A stretch of DNA of 7,308 bases from UBA1738 sp003453455 (lineage in GTDB: Bacteria; Bacillota; Clostridia; UBA1381): assembly GCA_946621875.1 (NCBI GenBank), contig CAMOOX010000058.1, positions 1-7,308 on the forward strand. The letters are read 5' to 3'. This document shows positions 5,761-7,308 of this stretch, piece after piece. A model generated the notes under the pieces. The model saw only the letters and a list, made by a program, of their open reading frames with translations, did no database searches and was not told the DNA's origin. Both the position numbers and the translations under genes were made by a program. Within the stretch, counting starts at the first letter, position 1, and every line of letters starts with the position of its first letter.

Positions 5761-6900
5761 ATGATAGAACCTGTCAAAAACGAGAAAAAAGTTGAGTATT
5801 TGGAACTGATATATGATTTGATATTTGTATTTATAATCGGAAGAAACAATTCGCTTCTGCACAATATTGAGGGTGGATTTTTCAGAGGAGGAGCATTTGC
5901 CGCCTATGTAGCAGGCACTCTCGCTGTCATACAGATATGGAATTTTACCACATACTATATCAACATCTTTGGGCGAAACGGAGCAAGAGAGCATATCTCA
6001 CTGTTTATCAATATGTTCCTTATGTACTTTATAGCCGAGGGTATCGCCAGCGATTGGGCGGATTACTACATACAATATCATATTGCATGGGCGCTCATAC
6101 TAATAAATATTGGCGTCCAATACCTTATAGAGCTTCGCAATCACAGAAATAACAAGAGAATGTTAGTGCAGATAAAACGAATGTCTGTGCCGATGTTTGC
6201 AGAAGCCGTTGCAGTGCTTGCTGTTATGCTGATATATCGTTCCGGCGGCATAGAGCTTTCGTGGCTTGCCATTGCAGTAGGTATCATCGCATCTTTTGCA
6301 GTCGGAATACATTCGGAGCAAGTCAAAGTGGATTTTTCGCATCTTACCGAAAGGGCTATGCTCTATGTTGTGTTCACTTTCGGCGAAATGATTATCAGTC
6401 TGTCCGGATATTTTGAGGGAATATTTAACATAGACAGTCTGTATTTTTCGGCTATGGGATTTTTGATTGTTGCCGCACTGTTTCTTTCGTATGAAACACT
6501 TTACGACCATATCGTTGACCGTGAACAACAAAATAGCGGACTTTCATATATGCTTATCCATATCTTTCTGATATTTTCACTTAATAATATTACGGTAGCA
6601 CTTGAATTTATGCGCATGGAAGAAATCTTTTTACTTCCCAAAATGCTTTTTCTGATAAGTTCATTCTTATTATTCTTTATTTGCATTTTCCTTCTTGGAA
6701 AATATGCGAAAAAACGCTGTGTATTCAACAAAAAATTCATAACACTTATGGGAGCTTCCGCTATTGCTTTTGTTTGTGCAATGCTTATATTCCGTGAATA
6801 TATGAAGCTTAACATTTTGCTGACGGTTATTTATGTTTTTTCTGTGTTTATGGTACTTCACCATTTTGGCAAGGTACAGAAAGAAACAACAGAATTTTAG
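5761..6900 (+). CDS. ltrA: Low temperature requirement A (LtrA) family integral membrane protein
   Basis: The 379-residue protein is strongly hydrophobic with roughly ten to twelve predicted membrane segments. It carries the two LtrA hallmarks: VEYLELIYDLIFVF (residues 11-24) in the first helix and HLTERAMLYVVFTFGEMII (194-212) at mid-protein, where the Arg/Glu and the FGE acid are characteristic. LtrA was named from a Listeria cold-growth mutant; the biochemical activity of the family is unknown. The length is typical. ATG 5761 is 25 bases after the SirTM stop; the only SD-like sequence is an imperfect AAAGCGAG at 5744-5751, so translation may rely partly on coupling. No promoter or terminator is visible between it and SirTM, so it is likely in the same operon. 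Confidence 0.87.
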   Translation: MIEPVKNEKKVEYLELIYDLIFVFIIGRNNSLLHNIEGGFFRGGAFAAYVAGTLAVIQIWNFTTYYINIFGRNGAREHISLFINMFLMYFIAEGIASDWADYYIQYHIAWALILINIGVQYLIELRNHRNNKRMLVQIKRMSVPMFAEAVAVLAVMLIYRSGGIELSWLAIAVGIIASFAVGIHSEQVKVDFSHLTERAMLYVVFTFGEMIISLSGYFEGIFNIDSLYFSAMGFLIVAALFLSYETLYDHIVDREQQNSGLSYMLIHIFLIFSLNNITVALEFMRMEEIFLLPKMLFLISSFLLFFICIFLLGKYAKKRCVFNKKFITLMGASAIAFVCAMLIFREYMKLNILLTVIYVFSVFMVLHHFGKVQKETTEF

Positions 6901-6915
6901 AAGGATGAATCTAAT

Positions 6916-7230
6916 ATGAAAAAAGTGAGAATTACGGTTAAGCGTATAGCTTGCTATGAAGATCTGATCGAAAAATATGAAAATCCCATAGAACATGCCT
7001 GCAACATGAAAATCGGACAGGAATTCGTTGCAAACGGTTGGCAAAAACCGGAGGGATTTTGCGACAGCGCTTGGGATACAGTTTCGCCATTTGTTATGGC
7101 ACTGTCGCACGGTGCGGAAAATTTCTATGACGGGTGGATGAAAAACGGAAAGTCAGCAATGATTTCTTGCAATGACGGATTTCGACCGGTAAGTTTTTTT
7201 CTTGAAACAATGGAAGAATATGCAGATTAA
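6916..7230 (+). CDS. TIGR04076 family small protein
   Basis: The 104-residue product matches the TIGR04076 family of small uncharacterised proteins: an N-terminal VRITVKRIACYEDL strand and helix, GQEFVANGWQKPEGFCDSAWDTVSPFVMAL (residues 34-63), and the C-terminal SCNDGFRPVSFFLE (84-97). Cysteines 13, 29, 49 and 85 include two in the conserved GFCDSAW and SCNDG motifs, which may bind metal or be redox-active, though no function is established for the family. AGAAGGA at 6899-6905 overlaps the LtrA stop and serves ATG 6916, so it belongs to the same transcript. No signal peptide or membrane segment is seen. Confidence 0.85.
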   Translation: MKKVRITVKRIACYEDLIEKYENPIEHACNMKIGQEFVANGWQKPEGFCDSAWDTVSPFVMALSHGAENFYDGWMKNGKSAMISCNDGFRPVSFFLETMEEYAD

Positions 7231-7251
7231 CAAATTTAAGTTAAACAAAAG

Positions 7252-7275
7252 AACGCTGAATGTGGCGTCTGCGTT
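7252..7275 (+). other. Imperfect hairpin between the TIGR04076 gene and the next gene
   Basis: AACGCTGA (7252-7259) and TCTGCGTT (7268-7275) pair over 7 of 8 positions with one T-T mismatch around an 8-base loop. There is no following T-tract, so it does not look like an intrinsic terminator; it may be incidental. Confidence 0.3.
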
Positions 7276-7297
7276 ACACATATATGAGGTGTTGACT

Positions 7298-7308
7298 ATG
7301 ATGAAAAA
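7298..7308 (+). CDS. Start of a further gene, cut by the window end
   Basis: ATGATGAAAAA follows GAGGTG at 7286-7291 with a 6-base gap, a good translation start on the same strand (M-M-K...). Only about four codons are visible, so nothing can be said of the product. The gap of 67 bases from the previous stop, with no terminator or clear promoter, leaves its operon membership open. Confidence 0.5.

Noticed and set aside
6670..7110. Long open frame on the minus strand across the LtrA and TIGR04076 genes
   Set aside because: It is antisense to two recognisable families, has no plausible ribosome binding site and its translation resembles no known protein.
7252..7275. Intrinsic terminator after the TIGR04076 gene
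   Set aside because: The stem has a mismatch and is followed by ACACATAT, not a T-tract.
1..7308. CRISPR arrays, tRNA or rRNA genes, insertion sequences, attachment sites
   Set aside because: No repeated spacer pattern, no transposase or integrase sequence and no structured RNA gene was seen; the window is nearly filled by same-strand coding sequence.

Overview
The window is AT-rich, densely coding and entirely on the + strand. Genes have purine-rich Shine-Dalgarno sites, and the best promoter (TTGACA-17-TATAAT) is a textbook sigma-A type. Gene content (secreted lipoprotein with copper-amine-oxidase-N-type repeats, SirTM/macrodomain pair, TIGR04076 protein) points to a low-GC Gram-positive anaerobe of the Clostridia, plausibly a gut species. 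I cannot name genus or species from sequence alone.

Region 1 (2-2629) is a run of closely spaced redox genes that enters from the left edge: a 5'-truncated carboxymuconolactone decarboxylase family protein, a three-part lipoprotein (copper-amine-oxidase-N-like repeats, flavodoxin, cyclophilin-like domain), a flavin reductase family flavoprotein and an antibiotic-biosynthesis-monooxygenase-fold protein. Together they look like quinone/electrophile or flavin redox housekeeping. Their promoter is outside the window.

Region 2 (2630-3624) is a single-gene unit: a strong promoter flanked by two TGTAA-N9-TTACA operators, a tandem SnoaL/NTF2-like protein, and a clear intrinsic terminator.

Region 3 (3625-7230) starts with a consensus promoter overlapped by a third copy of the same operator and then encodes an Rrf2-family regulator, a zinc-type macrodomain ADP-ribosyl hydrolase, a class M sirtuin (SirTM, protein ADP-ribosyltransferase), an LtrA-family membrane protein and a small TIGR04076 protein, probably one operon. 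The inference is that the Rrf2 regulator, which has a cysteine in a CPVG motif, represses both itself plus the ADP-ribosylation operon and the adjacent SnoaL-like gene, releasing them under redox or electrophile stress. The lipoylated carrier (GcvH-L) and lipoate ligase that accompany SirTM in staphylococci and streptococci are not in the window.

The main oddity is that the SirTM reading frame has no ATG, GTG or TTG start upstream of its NAD-binding motif; the place where homologues are expected to start carries ATA. The last 11 bases are probably the start of another gene.
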